Of a stretch of DNA of 6,650 bases, positions 6,621-6,650 are shown one piece after another; position 1 is the first letter of the stretch; every line of letters begins with the position of its first letter. This DNA comes from Spartobacteria bacterium (lineage in GTDB: Bacteria > Verrucomicrobiota > Verrucomicrobiia > Chthoniobacterales > Chthoniobacteraceae). The position numbers and the translations under genes were made by a program. The stretch spans positions 1 through 6,650 of the forward strand of contig JANXZI010000321.1 of assembly GCA_025355595.1 (NCBI GenBank). Reading direction: 5' to 3'. The notes under the pieces were generated by a model. That model saw only the letters and a list, made by a program, of their open reading frames with translations, was not told the DNA's origin and did not search any database.

Positions 6621-6650
6621 CTGCGTGCGTGCGTGATTTTGCGAGAGACG

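Noticed and set aside
6622..6635. TGCG short tandem repeat
   Set aside because: About three and a half copies of a 4-mer in GC-rich DNA; too short to carry meaning alone.
1..6650. CRISPR arrays, tRNA or rRNA genes, insertion-sequence transposases, phage genes
   Set aside because: I looked for regularly spaced direct repeats, tRNA-like folds and transposase motifs on both strands and saw none. The only regular repeat is in-frame within the EF-hand gene.

Overview
The window is GC-rich (about 65-70% in most hand-counted lines) and most likely comes from a Verrucomicrobia or wider PVC-group bacterium (Planctomycetes are the alternative). The main evidence is the large gene at 2038-5190. It has the architecture known from those phyla: an N-terminal 'membrane-bound dehydrogenase' beta-propeller, a helical HEAT-like middle, and a C-terminal CxxCH haem domain of the Pirellula/Verrucomicrobium type. 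The dispersed-looking palindromic repeats and the paucity of Shine-Dalgarno sequences fit the same picture. The taxon is an inference; no marker gene is present.

Layout. (1) Positions 1-790, minus strand: N-terminal 263 codons of a radical SAM protein with a CxxxCxxC cluster motif, running off the left edge. (2) Positions 791-1004: intergenic, holding a 24-bp inverted repeat around a 62-bp core (838-947) and a strong hairpin/T-tract terminator (948-982) that ends the next minus-strand gene. (3) Positions 1005-1769, minus strand: small secreted protein with one canonical EF-hand and a disordered tail built from about 12-residue repeats that each begin RDG. (4) Positions 1770-2037: divergent intergenic region, with a weak candidate promoter for the plus-strand genes. 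(5) Positions 2038-5190, plus strand: the 1050-residue exported dehydrogenase/HEAT/cytochrome c protein. (6) Positions 5187-6569, plus strand: a Tat-exported neutral/alkaline ceramidase-like hydrolase of 460 residues, joined to gene 5 by a 4-base ATGA overlap. (7) Positions 6570-6650: hairpin-rich tail that looks like another interspersed repeat.

How the genes may work together. The dehydrogenase-cytochrome and the ceramidase-like hydrolase are co-transcribed and very likely translationally coupled, and both should act outside the cytoplasm. A reasonable inference is a two-enzyme periplasmic module in which one protein hydrolyses an amide or ester substrate and the other oxidises a sugar or alcohol-type substrate, passing electrons to its c-type haem. 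The substrate is not visible from sequence. The EF-hand protein is divergently transcribed and may or may not be related. The radical SAM gene is separated from it by a terminator and is probably an independent unit.
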